Below, piece by piece: positions 15,638 to 24,756 of a stretch of 59,320 nucleotides of DNA. Both the position numbers and the translations under genes were made by a program. The notes beneath the pieces are model-generated. The model saw only the letters and a program-made list of their open reading frames with translations. It was not told the origin of the DNA and made no database searches. The stretch is from positions 1 to 59,320 of the forward strand of contig NZ_JACBYI010000047.1 in assembly GCF_019352175.1 (NCBI RefSeq). Reading direction: 5' to 3'. Source of the stretch: Paenibacillus sp. S150 (GTDB lineage: Bacteria > Bacillota > Bacilli > Paenibacillales > Paenibacillaceae). Position 1 is the first letter of the stretch; every line of letters starts with the position of its first letter.

Positions 15638-18172
15638 TCAAGTCAGGCGAAAGGTGATCGCCAGACAGCTGATGACAAAGGCGGCTGCATCCGTTTCAGC
15701 CTTCCCGCTGGAGGCGGATACCGCAGCCCGGCGAAGCTCCTGGGGTGGGCTGGTCATCGCTGCACGGGACACCGCTCGGCGGGACGGCAAGTCTGCCGGG
15801 ACGGACGCCGCTCGGCGGGACGGCGAGTCTGCCGGGACGGACGCCGCTCGGCGGGACGGCGAGTCTGCCGGGACGGACAACCGCGGCGGCGCCGGCGCGG
15901 CAGGACTGCTGTACGCCAGGGCTTCCCACTGGCGTATGAACTGCCGGAGCGCGGCGCGCAGCCGCGCATCCTCAATGGCCAGGGAGGCGGCGTACTCCCT
16001 GGCAGTCACCCCGGGCGGCGGCGGGCCGTACCGCGCCGCCAGCCCGCGCCAGGCCAGCGCGGCTGCGCGCAGCTGCCGCTCGCGGCTTACCCTGCCGGCG
16101 CGCCGCGCCGCCGGCAGCAGGGCCAGGCACCGCCGCCAGCGCCAGGCGGCGGCCAGCCCCAGCAGCGCCGCGGCTGCCGGCGCAGGCGGGTTACCGCCCG
16201 CCTGCGGCAGGGCGGACAGGGCGTCCGCGCCGAGCGCAGCGGACGCGGGGCTTCCCTGCGGCGCGGAGCCAGCCGCCGCAGGAAGTGCCGCCGGGCCTGC
16301 GGCAGCGGCGAGAGCGGCAGCGGGCGTGGGGTCGAACGGGACCCAGCCCGTGCCGGGGAAGTAGACCTCCACCCAGGCGTGGGCATCGCCCTGGGTGACG
16401 TCATAGCGCGGCGGCACAGAATCTGCCGCCAGCGTGCCCGGCCCGTAGCCCTGGACATAGCGGGCCGGAATGCCGATGCTCCGCAGCAGCACGGTCATAG
16501 CTGTGGCGAAATGCACGCAGTAGCCCTGCTTCGTGACAAACAGAAAATCATCAGCGAAATCAGCCCCGGAAGGCGGCACCCGGGTCTTCAGGGTGTAGGT
16601 GAAGCCATTCTGCAGGTAATCCTGCACGGCATAGACAGCGTCATAGCGGGTACCCGCAGAAGCAGTGAGCCTCCCGGCCAGCGCAGCAACCCTTGCAGGC
16701 ATACGCTCGGGAAGCTGCAGATATTGATTGCTCACTGACAATGGATCCGTTCCCTCGGATGCCCGCAGCACAGCCGGATCACTTTCGGGAAGTACGGAGT
16801 CCACAGTATATTCCGCAACTCTGGCCGAACCGCCCGCCTCCGGAAGACGGAAGCTGTTCTTCTGAGGATTGGCCAGCACATAGCCAAGCCGGCTTCCGTC
16901 GGTCAGCATTACGCTTTCGATATCAGCAACCGTTCCCGCGCTGAACAGCGGAAGCCCCCCGGAAGAGGGTACCGCGAATTGGAACCGTTGTTGAACATGC
17001 CTGCGGGTTCCCCCTGCCCCCCCGGCCTGATCCTCCTCTGCGGGAACAGGCAGACCTGTCAGACTAAGCGGCAGAAACGCCGCTCCATCCCTGATCCAGC
17101 GGCGCCCGTCATAGTAGGCAATACTCTCCCCCCGCCAGTAGGACGGCTGATTGGCAAAAACACTGAAAGCAGCTTCGGAACTGGGCGACAACGGAGAGCC
17201 AAGCTCTGCGTCCTCTGAGCTGTAGCCGGTGCTGCCTGACTGGAACCGGAGTTCTCCGGACGGCTCCTTCATCCGCTCTGCCGCCGCCCATTCCTGCATC
17301 TTGTCCATAACCGGCTGCAGTGTAATCGGGCCATCCGGCCGAGCTCCGTACAGCTGCCCTCCCGTCCAGGCCGACAGCGTAATGATTAACGCTGCGGCCA
17401 GTGCAAGCCCTCCCCAGCGCGCGTAGGGCAGAGAAGCGCTTCCGGTCCGGTCTTTGAGCCTCAGCAGACTGTTCAAGGCCTGCATCCACAGTATCAGCCC
17501 CAGGGCAACTATAACATCGCCGGTTGTTCTTACGGAAAAGCCCATATCGAGCGCCAGAAGATAAACCAGGGTCACGAGGGTAAAGAGCGCCGTGCTGCCT
17601 CTGTACAGCGCAAGCTGCTGTACGGAACAGACCAGCAGCCCCCAGCCGAGCACCAGAATCAGCAGGCGGCTGTCTCCGCTTAGCGCTGAGAGCTGACCTG
17701 AGAAAAGCAGCGCAGCGTCCCCCGGAATCTCCGCGGCGTACAAGCCCAGCCAATTCAGCCCCTCATTGCCGGAACATATGTGGAACCAGGTCAGGAACAT
17801 CATGGCGAACTGCACCGCAAGCTGCAGGGAATTAGGAAGCCGCAGGCTTCCCCACAGCAGCAATGCTGCGGCGGCCAGCATCAGGATCCGCAGCAGCCGC
17901 AATGTATCCGGCTCCATAGCAGACCGGAGCAGCGGAAGCAGCCATTCCATGAATAAGCCCATAATGGCCAAAGAGAACAGAAGCCGATAATGCAGGGGGA
18001 TACTGTCCCTGTAATCAGCTTGGCTGTTCTCCGCGTTGTACTGAGTGCTTAAGACCTTATGCGTTTCTGCCTGCCGCATCCTGTGTTTTTTCCACACGCC
18101 CTGCGGGCCGGTCAAGATTCCGGCCATATCCGGATGCCCGCTAACCAAGCGTTGTCCTCTCCGGGAATCCAT
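15638..18172 (-). CDS. yebA: TgpA/YebA-like membrane transglutaminase-domain protein
   Basis: 844 aa. N-terminal half: about six membrane segments (60-255) as in the DUF3488/TgpA family. A periplasm-facing stretch leads to the transglutaminase core with Cys in KQGYCVHFATAMTVLLRS, His in GDAHAWVEVYF and Asp in WVPFDPTP (about 555-625). Then comes one more hydrophobic segment and a DUF4129-like tail. The last 120 codons are extremely GC-rich and Ala/Pro/Arg-rich, with three 12-residue repeats. It overlaps the DUF58 gene by 32 bases. The pair is thought to act at the cell surface with a MoxR ATPase, not found here. The first ATG is used; the start is not certain. Confidence 0.88.
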   Translation of the reverse strand: MDSRRGQRLVSGHPDMAGILTGPQGVWKKHRMRQAETHKVLSTQYNAENSQADYRDSIPLHYRLLFSLAIMGLFMEWLLPLLRSAMEPDTLRLLRILMLAAAALLLWGSLRLPNSLQLAVQFAMMFLTWFHICSGNEGLNWLGLYAAEIPGDAALLFSGQLSALSGDSRLLILVLGWGLLVCSVQQLALYRGSTALFTLVTLVYLLALDMGFSVRTTGDVIVALGLILWMQALNSLLRLKDRTGSASLPYARWGGLALAAALIITLSAWTGGQLYGARPDGPITLQPVMDKMQEWAAAERMKEPSGELRFQSGSTGYSSEDAELGSPLSPSSEAAFSVFANQPSYWRGESIAYYDGRRWIRDGAAFLPLSLTGLPVPAEEDQAGGAGGTRRHVQQRFQFAVPSSGGLPLFSAGTVADIESVMLTDGSRLGYVLANPQKNSFRLPEAGGSARVAEYTVDSVLPESDPAVLRASEGTDPLSVSNQYLQLPERMPARVAALAGRLTASAGTRYDAVYAVQDYLQNGFTYTLKTRVPPSGADFADDFLFVTKQGYCVHFATAMTVLLRSIGIPARYVQGYGPGTLAADSVPPRYDVTQGDAHAWVEVYFPGTGWVPFDPTPAAALAAAAGPAALPAAAGSAPQGSPASAALGADALSALPQAGGNPPAPAAAALLGLAAAWRWRRCLALLPAARRAGRVSRERQLRAAALAWRGLAARYGPPPPGVTAREYAASLAIEDARLRAALRQFIRQWEALAYSSPAAPAPPRLSVPADSPSRRAASVPADSPSRRAASVPADLPSRRAVSRAAMTSPPQELRRAAVSASSGKAETDAAAFVISCLAITFRLT
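15771..15878 (-). repeat. Three tandem 36-bp units inside the yebA-like gene
   Basis: Three nearly identical in-frame 36-base units encode VPADSPSRRAAS, the same again, and VPADLPSRRAVS. They lie in the C-terminal cytosolic tail. Such an array can change copy number without breaking the frame. Confidence 0.9.
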
Positions 18173-19517
18173 GGATCTCCACCCCCTTGTCTCCGTTAGA
18201 CGGTGAACCCCCGCCCAAGCAATATAGACAGGCTCCGAGCCTGGTCAAGCCGGCGCCAATCGTTGCGGCGCGGCCCGCTTGATTCTTGGTTAAGCCTCCG
18301 CCTGGCTCCGGAGCAGGCTGATCCCAGACATAATACAGTTCAACCTTTACTCCCTGCACCAGGAAGCGGGCGAGAGTACGGGCAGATTCTTCGTCCAGCC
18401 GCCCGGTAATGACAGCAACCGTCATCCCCGGAATCCAGCTCCGCGAGGCATCCTCCAGCAGAGCGCCCAGAGGACGCCCTCCATCGGGTGAAATTTCCGT
18501 GAGCATATCCTGCACTCTGCCCGGAATTTGGCCGAGTCCCTCATGTCTGGCTACGCCTTCCGGCCATCCGCCGCTGAAAAGCTGAACATAGGAGCCGGAT
18601 TGCTCGGCGGCCAGCAACAGGCCCATTGCGGCGGAGACGGCACGCTCGAATGCAGCGGGTCCGGCGCCGCGCCGGCTTCGCGGTGCCAGCGCACCGTACG
18701 GAATTTCATATTCGCCCGGACTATTGGCAAGAACGATGCAGGACATCCGCCCTCCCTCCCGCTCCGGCACCCGGCTCTGCAGCGTTCCCTTGCGGGCGCT
18801 ATTCTTCCAGTGAATTCTGCTGAGCGGATCTCCGGGGGCATACTCGCGGATTTCTCCGGCTTCAGCATTATAGTTACGGGTTCGGCCGCCGATTGTCATG
18901 TCTCCCGCTTTTGCGCTGCCGTATGAAACCGCTCCGCCTATATACAGAGGTCTCGGCCGTACTTTGAAGCTGCTGCCTTTACCGGACTGACAGCCGCCGG
19001 TGAACAAGCTGAGCATATCCCCCCAGCTTACACTGCATCTGTGGAGCCGGTGTATGCCCCTTGGCATATCCTGCAGCTGGTAGGTGAAGGCCAGCGAACG
19101 CCGGAATCCCGGGAAAAGCAATTGCTGGTGCTGTCCTCCGCTCCACTGGTCGAATATAACCATCCACGGCAGGGGAAGCCTTGTCTTGAAGCTGACCCGC
19201 ACTTCCACAGTCAGCGTATCCCCTGCCGCCAGGCTGACAGGAGAGAGGCTGTGCGCAACCGCCACCTGATGCGGACCCAGCAGCTGCAGCAGCATGCCGC
19301 CCAGCATAAGAACTCCGCTGGCCGCCAAGAGAAACAGCAAGGTCTCCCCTCCCCGCCAGGCATACAGGGACCCGATAACTGTTGCCACTGCCAGCATTCT
19401 CAGCCACTCTCCCAAGGCGCTGCGGCCACGCCGGACAGACAGGCTTCCAACCTTGTTTATGTTATTTTGTTCTTTCCGTTCAAGCGGCTTCTGATCGATT
19501 AATGATGAAGAGGACAA
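18141..19517 (-). CDS. yeaD: DUF58 protein (YeaD-like)
   Basis: A TTG start at 19517 is preferred because GGAAGGG is 7 bases upstream, giving 458 aa. Two adjacent hydrophobic segments near the N-terminus (LAVATVIGSLYAWRG, LLFLLAASGVLMLGGMLL) are followed by a beta-rich part, and then the DUF58 core with EIREYAPGDPLSRIHWKNSAR (about 255-275), the family's hallmark. DUF58 proteins occur with MoxR ATPases and transglutaminase proteins in a membrane-associated chaperone or assembly system. Here it is coupled to the yebA-like gene by overlap, but the MoxR gene expected just upstream is replaced by a polysaccharide deacetylase. Confidence 0.88.
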   Translation of the reverse strand: MSSSSLIDQKPLERKEQNNINKVGSLSVRRGRSALGEWLRMLAVATVIGSLYAWRGGETLLFLLAASGVLMLGGMLLQLLGPHQVAVAHSLSPVSLAAGDTLTVEVRVSFKTRLPLPWMVIFDQWSGGQHQQLLFPGFRRSLAFTYQLQDMPRGIHRLHRCSVSWGDMLSLFTGGCQSGKGSSFKVRPRPLYIGGAVSYGSAKAGDMTIGGRTRNYNAEAGEIREYAPGDPLSRIHWKNSARKGTLQSRVPEREGGRMSCIVLANSPGEYEIPYGALAPRSRRGAGPAAFERAVSAAMGLLLAAEQSGSYVQLFSGGWPEGVARHEGLGQIPGRVQDMLTEISPDGGRPLGALLEDASRSWIPGMTVAVITGRLDEESARTLARFLVQGVKVELYYVWDQPAPEPGGGLTKNQAGRAATIGAGLTRLGACLYCLGGGSPSNGDKGVEIHGFPERTTLG

Positions 19518-19648
19518 TGGGCTACCCTTCCTTTGGTCATAGACTAGCTCCCTGCAGCATACCCGCTTAAGCGATATGCATATCCGGAGCCTGTTACTGT
19601 CTATTCTTCCCACGAAAAAGAGTGCCCAGACATCAGCTTTTCTTCATT

Positions 19649-21004
19649 TCAAAGCGCTGTTACCCTCCGCTCCTCCGCATTCACTGCAGCAGTCAGCGGC
19701 GGATGGCCGACAGCCTCCAGCACCGCGCGCAGCGGAACCCACACCGAAGAGCCGATGATTTGCACATCCGCGCTGCGGATCTGCTGTCGGCCATCCGCAT
19801 CAGTCACAATCAGCTGCTTGCGCAACGTATCCGCTTCCACAGTCCGTCCGTTCCAGACAATCCCGGCGCTGCGGCTGGCCGCATCCCAGCTGACCTGTCC
19901 TCCAAGCCGTTCCACCAGCGCACGCAGCGGAACCATATATTGTCCATCGCTGATGCTGTACTCCCCGGGCAGCAGCTTGGTTTCCAGGAGGCCAACCTCC
20001 AGTGCCAGTGTCTTGCCTGGCGTAAACAGCTCACGGTTAGGAATAATATTCGCAGCAATCCAGGCCTGGGAGGGCTGCGCACGACCCGCTCCCCCGGCAT
20101 TGGCGGACACTCTGAATTGTACCGGCTGCACCTCTCCATCCAGCATACCGAAGGCATAACCGGCTGCCTTGTAACGCTCGATAATCTCCGGCAATGCCCC
20201 GGCGCTCTGCTCATGTCCTCCTCCGTCATGCAGCAGCAGGATCACCCGGGAAGCGGTCAAATCCGCCACGGATTCCTTCAAAATATCCGCAGCCGGTACC
20301 CCTTTGCTCCTGGAATCCCCGCTGTCCGCCGTCCAGTCCATTACGGAATAGCCTGCCTGCTCCAGCAGACGGAAATATGTTTCGTCGAAATGCCCGGACG
20401 TGCCGCCGGGAGCCCGCACAAGCTGTGGCCGTACCCCCGTGATGTTCCGGATAATCTCCTCGGTTTGCTTGATTTGGGACCAGAACTGCGTAAATCCGCT
20501 GTATAAATCATGGTAATTGTGATTATAGGTATGATTGCCGATGGCATGTCCCTGTTCCCATATGGCATTGATCAGCTCCGGATGGCTTTGGGCCTGTTCC
20601 CCTAGCACAAAGAAAGTTGCCTTGACCCCCTGCTGGCGCAGAATCTCCAGAACCTTCGAAGTGATCTTGCTGGGACCGTCGTCAAATGTTAAGTAGACAG
20701 TTTTTGCCGTTGCCTGTGAATTGTTGCGGACCAGGGAAATTGCCGGAGTAGCAGAAGTGGCGTCCGGCTGCGGCTGAAGCTTGCCGGGGACCGGGGAGGC
20801 CGGGGGCAATTCTTGCGTCAGGGCAGCGGGAAGATTATTCTTATAGAGTACAGGCGAGCTGCCTGCGGACTGCAGTGAAGCTGTTTTCCCCTCCGCTGTC
20901 CACTGTGCGCCGCCCCATCCTGCCGCTACAAATATTAGAACTGCCATAGCAGGCAACCCGCTTAGAACTATCCGGCGGATATGATTTTTTCGGCTACCCT
21001 TCAT
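19649..21004 (-). CDS. Polysaccharide deacetylase with C-terminal copper-amine-oxidase-like domain
   Basis: 451 aa from the ATG at 21004, GGAGG 8 bases upstream. An N-terminal basic stretch and hydrophobic segment (IRRIVLSGLPAMAVLIFVAAG) anchor or export it. The NodB domain (about 115-300) shows TFDDGP (catalytic base and metal Asp), HTYNHNYH with the metal His pair, RAPGG, DWTADSGDS and LLLHDGGG. The C-terminal 130 residues form a copper amine oxidase N-domain-like module (VPLRALVERLGGQVSWD, WVPLRAVLEAVG), common on Paenibacillus surface enzymes. It likely deacetylates peptidoglycan or another amino-sugar polymer. Confidence 0.92.
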   Translation of the reverse strand: MKGSRKNHIRRIVLSGLPAMAVLIFVAAGWGGAQWTAEGKTASLQSAGSSPVLYKNNLPAALTQELPPASPVPGKLQPQPDATSATPAISLVRNNSQATAKTVYLTFDDGPSKITSKVLEILRQQGVKATFFVLGEQAQSHPELINAIWEQGHAIGNHTYNHNYHDLYSGFTQFWSQIKQTEEIIRNITGVRPQLVRAPGGTSGHFDETYFRLLEQAGYSVMDWTADSGDSRSKGVPAADILKESVADLTASRVILLLHDGGGHEQSAGALPEIIERYKAAGYAFGMLDGEVQPVQFRVSANAGGAGRAQPSQAWIAANIIPNRELFTPGKTLALEVGLLETKLLPGEYSISDGQYMVPLRALVERLGGQVSWDAASRSAGIVWNGRTVEADTLRKQLIVTDADGRQQIRSADVQIIGSSVWVPLRAVLEAVGHPPLTAAVNAEERRVTAL

Positions 21005-21113
21005 CTTCTCTACCTCCAGCATTCTATTGGCACTTCCATGCCGTTTGGTAGATTGTATGAAGACAAGCCCCGAAATAGAATTAGGCATGGAGCCTTTGGA
21101 GAGTGACAATCTT

Positions 21114-21788
21114 ATGGAAATGCTGAAATGGATACAGGAATTGTTCGCCAGCTACGGCTACAGTGTACTTTTCTTTGGACTTCTTCTGGAGTTTGTGGCA
21201 CTTCCTTTTCCGGGAGAGACCACTATGGCTTTTGCGGGGTTTCTGTCCTATACCGGCAGGCTTGACTTCATCGTGCTGGTTGCCGTGGCTTTTGCCGGCA
21301 CTACAGCCGGCATGACTGTGACCTACTTCATCGGCCTTAAGGCCGGACTTCCTTTTATACAGCGGTATGGAAAATGGTTCCTGTTCTCGCAGGCGAAGCT
21401 GGAAAAGACGCAGAATTGGTTCGAGCGCTACGGCAGTGTACTGGTTTCCATCGGCTACTTCGTCCCCGGGGTACGCCACTTTACCGGGTATTTTTCCGGT
21501 ATTATCGCCCTTCCGTTCCGCAAGTTCGCCCTCTATGCATACAGCGGCGGCTTGCTTTGGGTAGTTCTTTTTCTGGCAATCGGAAAAGTATTCGGCCCGC
21601 AGTGGATGGGCATCTTTCACCTGTTTGAGCAGTATTCACTCTGGATCGCCTCCGGCATAGCAGTCATCGCAGCGCTGGTTATCCTATACCGCTACCGGCA
21701 TAGAATCAGCTTCCGGCTGCACCGGCGCAAAGCAGGCATGAAGCTGGAAGCCAAAGTGAAAGTCAAGGTTAAAGAACCTTACAAGTGA
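21114..21788 (+). CDS. DedA family membrane protein
   Basis: 224 aa, divergent from the deacetylase gene. It has the DedA signatures: EFVALPFPGETTMAFAGFLSY, the GTTAGMTVTYFIGLKAG segment and RHFTGYFSGI with the conserved Arg. Four to five membrane segments, then a basic tail (KVKVKVKEPYK). DedA proteins are linked to undecaprenyl-phosphate or phospholipid flipping and membrane homeostasis. The ATG at 21114 has GGAGAG about ten bases upstream; other in-frame starts at 21027 and 21087 lie upstream, so the start is tentative. Confidence 0.85.
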   Translation: MEMLKWIQELFASYGYSVLFFGLLLEFVALPFPGETTMAFAGFLSYTGRLDFIVLVAVAFAGTTAGMTVTYFIGLKAGLPFIQRYGKWFLFSQAKLEKTQNWFERYGSVLVSIGYFVPGVRHFTGYFSGIIALPFRKFALYAYSGGLLWVVLFLAIGKVFGPQWMGIFHLFEQYSLWIASGIAVIAALVILYRYRHRISFRLHRRKAGMKLEAKVKVKVKEPYK

Positions 21789-22006
21789 AGGTCTCAGCTG
21801 TAACGCCAGTCAATTGCCCACAAATAAATTCAAGAATACCGAAGATTCTAATGAGTGTATGAATATTTCCGGAAAGACGGAAGCCTCTGTTAAAATAGGC
21901 CGTTTGCCCTCCATCGTCATTCTGCTGATGAACCGGCCCAAGAAGCTGGCCGTGCAGCATCGGCAAAAAAGGGCTACCTCAAGCCATGGTGACGGTCTCG
22001 TTCATA
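21789..22006. other. Non-coding stretch after the DedA gene
   Basis: No gene with a credible ribosome site is seen. A minus-strand open frame (21769-21966) runs back into the DedA 3' end and does not look like a real product. It borders decayed gene fragments to the right. Confidence 0.4.
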
Positions 22007-22149
22007 TTAGTACTCGTAGGAACCCTCCGCACCTGCGGCGGCTTCAATCATACAGGACCCGCCGATTTGATATGAAGCCCGAATGTCCTCACCTTTTTTA
22101 TTTCCATTCCTCACTGCTTTGCCTTATAAAATCCATGATACAGCTTCAT
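22007..22149 (-). pseudogene. N-terminal remnant of a decayed minus-strand gene
   Basis: AAGGAG precedes an ATG at 22149 encoding MKLYHGFYKAKQ and then a stop. In another frame the sequence continues GEDIRASYQIGGSCMIEAAAG, ending at a stop at 22007. The good ribosome site and protein-like second segment suggest a gene broken by frame changes. The family was not recognised. Confidence 0.4.
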
Positions 22150-22229
22150 TAGTGCTCCTTCTCATTCATGATACATAATTCTGGTTTATCGCTCTCCTTT
22201 GCAAGGTTCCGCTGCGTCCGCTCCTCCCC

Positions 22230-22445
22230 TCAGATGTCCAGGCCGAAGCGGCCGACAACGACTCCCTTCTCCCGGTCATCCAGAATAGTAAGGTTGGGTA
22301 AGTTTATCTTTTCTTGATCTTCAGTTCATGGACTGCGATCTGCGATCCTTCTATATGTAACTGTCCATCCTGCATGAAAAGTCCGCTTTCCTGAGAAAGA
22401 CAAGCCGGCATGTTCTCCAATTCTCCAAGCTGCGCAACGATCTGT
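22230..22445 (-). pseudogene. C-terminal remnant of a decayed minus-strand gene
   Basis: Two protein-like segments lie in neighbouring frames: QESGLFMQDGQLHIEGSQ then VHELKIKK with a stop, and INLPNLTILDDREKGVVV then GRFGLDI with a stop at 22230. Joined by one frame change they read as the natural end of one protein, and the next remnant starts 80 bases further on, as in an operon. No homologue could be named; sugar-active enzymes were considered without proof. Confidence 0.45.
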
Positions 22446-22687
22446 ACTCTTCAGCTTGAGACTTCACTAAATTTTCGATATTAGACATTATAGGATCTTT
22501 TGTTCAAAATTCATTTTGCAAACCTCATTTTTTCTTAAAATATCTATAGTTGAGGGTCAAAATAAAACTTGACGATAGGTCAAGAGGAGTAATACCATAA
22601 GATTGATAAAAACCCTTTAAATAGAATTTGAACGGGAGAAAGATTTTGGAATTTATGTTTAAACGTTAAGAAATCGGGGTGTATGTT

Positions 22688-23746
22688 ATGGAGATAAGTC
22701 TTTATATGAAATATCCTATAATCACTTGTTATCCTAATCATGCAAATTTAATTTCTGTCATCTCGCAAAATGAAAACTATACCTCGTGGTTTTTAAATAA
22801 TTACATTCAATTATTCGCTGATAAAAATGATTACAAAAAGAACCTTCTAAGGTTGGATTTTTACACAAATAATCTTTGGCAATCTTGCCCCTTTGTTTAT
22901 TATCAAAAAATATCACGGCAGTTTTTATCCAAATTCAACACTTCCATTATTGACTTCTGCATTGAAGCACTCGAACTATCTTCCTATATTTACTTTCTGG
23001 TCGACGTATTTTATATCTCTAATTATCAAAGCGCTTATAAAAAATGGCACAACGTTCATGATATTTTTATTTATGGTGTTGATTTGTAAAATAAAATATT
23101 CTTTGCTGCAGATAATTTCAGCAATGGTAAATATACATATCAAAAAGTTTCCTTCGATGAATTGTTATTAGGTTATACGAATGTGGAGGAGATGGCCTTA
23201 AATGACTGGATTGAAGGTATTGTTCTTTTGAATTATCGGGAGAAAAATAATTTCTTTAACTTAGAGCATAATTATAGATTTGATTTAAATAAAACAATAA
23301 TGGAATTGCAAGATTACTTAACCTCCTACGAAACGCCTATACATTATTGCAATCCTTACGAACAATGGATGATGCATGCAAGCGATATGGCATTTGGTTT
23401 GGAAATTTACGATGTGATAATTCATTTCTTGGACAAGGTTTATGAAGCGGAAGATAAAAGACCCTTTTTTGTATTGCATGAGCATAAAAAACTGATGCAA
23501 ATGAGAATTAATTTTTTACAAAAAAAGCTGGATTTAGATTGTGATATCCTATTTCAAGAGTATTCAGCAATCGTAAAAAAATCAAATATTGTAAGTATGA
23601 TTTATTTAAAGTACACAATTACTAAAAATGAAAATATTAAAAAAAATATCATTCACGAATTACAAATTATCAAGGATAAGGAAGAGGGAATTTTAAATGA
23701 ACTTTGTAATTTGCTAATTAAGTATAACGATAATGCTGACCGGTAG
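22688..23746 (+). pseudogene. BtrH-like protein gene interrupted by one nonsense codon
   Basis: One frame runs from the ATG at 22688 (GGGGTG upstream) to 23746, broken only by TAA at 23087-23089. Its product is a paralog of the protein encoded at 36935-37942. The two align without gaps around the stop: HDIFIYGVDL-stop-NKIFFAA against HDIFIYGYDLEQEIIYFA, so the stop replaces a Glu (GAA to TAA). The N-terminal TCYPNHANLISV and the HDIFIYGVD segment resemble the Cys and His regions of BtrH-type papain-fold acyltransferases of butirosin biosynthesis. That family assignment is tentative. It is divergent from the main operon at the island's left end. Confidence 0.75.
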
Positions 23747-23833
23747 TTATTTGTTCAAATAATGTAAGACTGTAACGAAAAACATATATTCTTACAGATA
23801 GTAACATAGTTATCAGTTTTTCAAGCTCAATAA

Positions 23834-23862
23834 ATAGTATAATAATTACATAATTATACTAT
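23834..23862. promoter_or_regulatory. Inverted repeat upstream of the AraC-type regulator
   Basis: ATAGTATAAT and ATTATACTAT face each other around nine bases, and GGGAAG follows at once. The left arm contains TATAAT, so it may overlap the -10 and act as an operator. Autoregulation is an inference. Confidence 0.45.
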
Positions 23863-23867
23863 GGGAA

Positions 23868-24698
23868 GTGAACATATTGCTTCGAATTGAATCCATTATT
23901 TCCGATGTATTCATTCCGTCAGGTAGATCATTCACTTGGAACTCAGCAGCAAATGAGTGTTTATTCATAGAGCTTTTGCATCCTTTAAAGCTGGAATGGA
24001 ATACTTTTGAAGTACAATTAGGAGCCGGCAGCTGCTTCTTAGCGCGAACATTCATATTGCGAAACACTGCTCAAAAACCGGCAGCAGTACGTGTAATCAA
24101 GCTTTACATTAAAGAAGCAGCATTGGATTTTGCTAAGCCTCTTTTTTTCGATTCTCTTTGCAGAGAAAGCCTTTTGCTCCAGAGACTGTTTACTTCGCTA
24201 TTCCAAGACCACTCCAAACTAATGGAAATTGAAAAATCAGTATTCCCTTTGTTGAATCAATGGATTAATCACCTTCAATACACCATATCCCCTCTCAATC
24301 TTCACCGCAGCATTGATTCAAGATTAATCAAAATTAATCGTTACATGCGGGCTCACCATGAGGAAATAATCACACTGCAGCAACTGGCTGAAATGCTTCA
24401 ATGCAACCCGGTTTATTTTAGTAACACATATACGCGAGTTTTCAATATATCACCGATTAAACATTTACAAAAAATGAAAATGGATACGGCAATGAAGCTT
24501 CTGAACAGCAGTAATTTAAGCATCAAAAATATTTCGTCGCGACTTGGGTATGTTTCTCATTCACAATTTTCCAGCATCTTCAAAAAACATTTTGGATGCA
24601 CCCCCTCGCAATATAGGAAGGATTTGAAACATGTGATGCCTCTGCTTTTTTCAGAAGCTGGAACTGCTCGCTCTCCGTACACAGATAAATTTCGATAG
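23868..24698 (+). CDS. AraC/XylS family transcriptional regulator
   Basis: 276 aa. The N-terminal 150 residues are a cupin-like sensor region of unknown ligand. The C-terminal 100 residues contain the double helix-turn-helix: first LQQLAEMLQCNPVYFSNTYTRVFNISPIKHLQKMKM (described by its key words), second IKNISSRLGYVSHSQFSSIFKKHFGCTPSQYRK, the classical AraC signature. GTG at 23868 or TTG at 23877 could be the start; the latter has GGGAAG at better spacing. It sits between the broken BtrH-like gene and the convergent biosynthetic operon and is the only regulator of the island, so it probably controls the cluster. Confidence 0.92.
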   Translation: MNILLRIESIISDVFIPSGRSFTWNSAANECLFIELLHPLKLEWNTFEVQLGAGSCFLARTFILRNTAQKPAAVRVIKLYIKEAALDFAKPLFFDSLCRESLLLQRLFTSLFQDHSKLMEIEKSVFPLLNQWINHLQYTISPLNLHRSIDSRLIKINRYMRAHHEEIITLQQLAEMLQCNPVYFSNTYTRVFNISPIKHLQKMKMDTAMKLLNSSNLSIKNISSRLGYVSHSQFSSIFKKHFGCTPSQYRKDLKHVMPLLFSEAGTARSPYTDKFR

Positions 24699-24756
24699 AA
24701 GAATCTACTAAAGACATTACACAATTCGAGGTTGAATGTTAATGTATCTAACTCCT

